A stretch of DNA of 5,052 bases from Methanoregula sp. (GTDB taxonomy: Archaea; Halobacteriota; Methanomicrobia; Methanomicrobiales; Methanospirillaceae): positions 1-5,052 of the forward strand of contig JAURZP010000505.1 of assembly GCA_030653335.1 (NCBI GenBank), read 5' to 3'. Under the pieces are notes generated by a model. The model saw nothing but the letters and a program-made list of their open reading frames with translations. It made no database searches and was not told where the DNA came from. The position numbers were made by a program, and so were the translations under genes. Below are positions 4,529 through 5,052 of the stretch, piece after piece; the stretch's first letter is position 1, and every line of letters begins with the position of its first letter.

Positions 4529-5052
4529 TTGAGCGATAACCCAGTTCCGGAACCGGTAACCCGTTCTCAGATCCTTTTTTACCAGTCCGAAGACGGGACA
4601 AGCCATATCGAAGTCCGGCTTGATGAAGGAACCGTCTGGTTATCACAAGCCCTGATCGCAGAATTATTCCAGATAACAAAACAAACAACCGGTCATCATA
4701 TCAGGAGTATTTTTCACGAGAAGGAACTCTCTCCGGAGTCAACTGTAAGACAATATCTTACAGTTCAAACTGAAGGAACCCGAAGTGTTCAGCGATCCAT
4801 AGAATATTACAACCTCGACATGATCCTTGCCATCGGCTACCGCGTCCGTTCCCACCGGGGCACGCAGTTCCGCAGGTGGGCTACTGAGCGGCTGAGCGAA
4901 TACCTCATCAAAGGTTTCGTATTCGATGACGAGCGGCTCCGGGAAGGAAAGAGCATCGGTGCGGATTACTTCGATGAACTGCTCGAACGCATCCGGGATA
5001 TCCGGGCATCCGAGAAGCGGTTCTACCAGAAGATCAAGGATATCTACACCCT
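4529..5052 (+). CDS. rhuM: RhuM-family protein, 5' part (runs off the window)
   Basis: The frame is open from TTG 4529 through the last base, giving 174 complete codons. It matches the RhuM family, named after a gene of Salmonella pathogenicity island 3 and widespread in bacteria and archaea; its biochemical role is not established. Family features are the N-terminus SDNP with LFYQSEDGTSHIEVRLDEGTVWLSQ split over 16-40, a helix-turn-helix-like part (about 38-62, LIAELFQITKQTTGHHIRSIF), EYYNLDMILAIGYRVRSHRG (92-111), TQFRRWATERLSEYLIKGF (112-130) and FDELLERIRDIRASEKRFYQ (148-167). Family members are usually around 330 residues, so about half is missing. The TTG start is chosen because GGTGGTGA at 4517-4524 is an excellent ribosome site four bases upstream, no ATG or GTG is in frame nearby, and the protein then starts like its relatives. 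It has its own TATA box. Confidence 0.9.
   Translation, partial: MSDNPVPEPVTRSQILFYQSEDGTSHIEVRLDEGTVWLSQALIAELFQITKQTTGHHIRSIFHEKELSPESTVRQYLTVQTEGTRSVQRSIEYYNLDMILAIGYRVRSHRGTQFRRWATERLSEYLIKGFVFDDERLREGKSIGADYFDELLERIRDIRASEKRFYQKIKDIYT

Noticed and set aside
4187..4688. Minus-strand frames opposite the rhuM control region and gene start
   Set aside because: They run antisense through a clear TATA box, ribosome site and the RhuM coding sequence and resemble no family.
1..5052. tRNA or other known structured RNA genes
   Set aside because: GGTTC-type motifs in the repeat tails recall a T-loop, but no acceptor, anticodon or D-arm arrangement surrounds them.

Overview
The window looks like archaeal DNA, most plausibly from a methanogen of the Methanomicrobiales type. 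The grounds are a TATA box (TATAAAAG) about 60 bases before the rhuM-like gene, Shine-Dalgarno sites of the GGAGGTGA type, GTG and TTG starts, and accessory gene families common in such genomes. This placement is an inference; no rRNA or methanogenesis gene is present.

Layout: every gene I accept is on the + strand. They are a DUF2164 small protein (273-506), an AAA+ ATPase with a C-terminal DUF4143 domain (948-2216), a KilA-N domain protein (2711-3526, GTG start) and the 5' part of a RhuM-family gene (4529 to the window end, TTG start). A weak 32-codon reading frame with a good ribosome site lies at 40-138. There is no rRNA, tRNA, CRISPR array or recognisable transposase.

The gaps between the genes hold a diverged repeat of about 190-205 bp, GC-rich and rich in CCGG. 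It occurs as four near-complete copies (about 596-804, 2381-2580, 3536-3741, 3862-4050) and one partial copy (about 69-173), all in the same orientation. A copy follows each of the three complete genes. Comparing copies by eye gives three stems. Two of them show paired or stepwise base changes that keep the pairing, which suggests the repeat acts as folded RNA or folded single-stranded DNA.

The arrangement of gene, structured repeat, gene, structured repeat resembles a cassette array, but the repeat does not look like an integron attC site and no integrase is in view. The genes are not an obvious pathway: they are unrelated, accessory-type families, each with its own probable promoter region. 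Other structures are a 17-bp perfect inverted repeat between two repeat copies, an 8-bp inverted repeat covering the ribosome site of the KilA-N gene, and a 13-bp near-perfect inverted repeat upstream of the rhuM TATA box.
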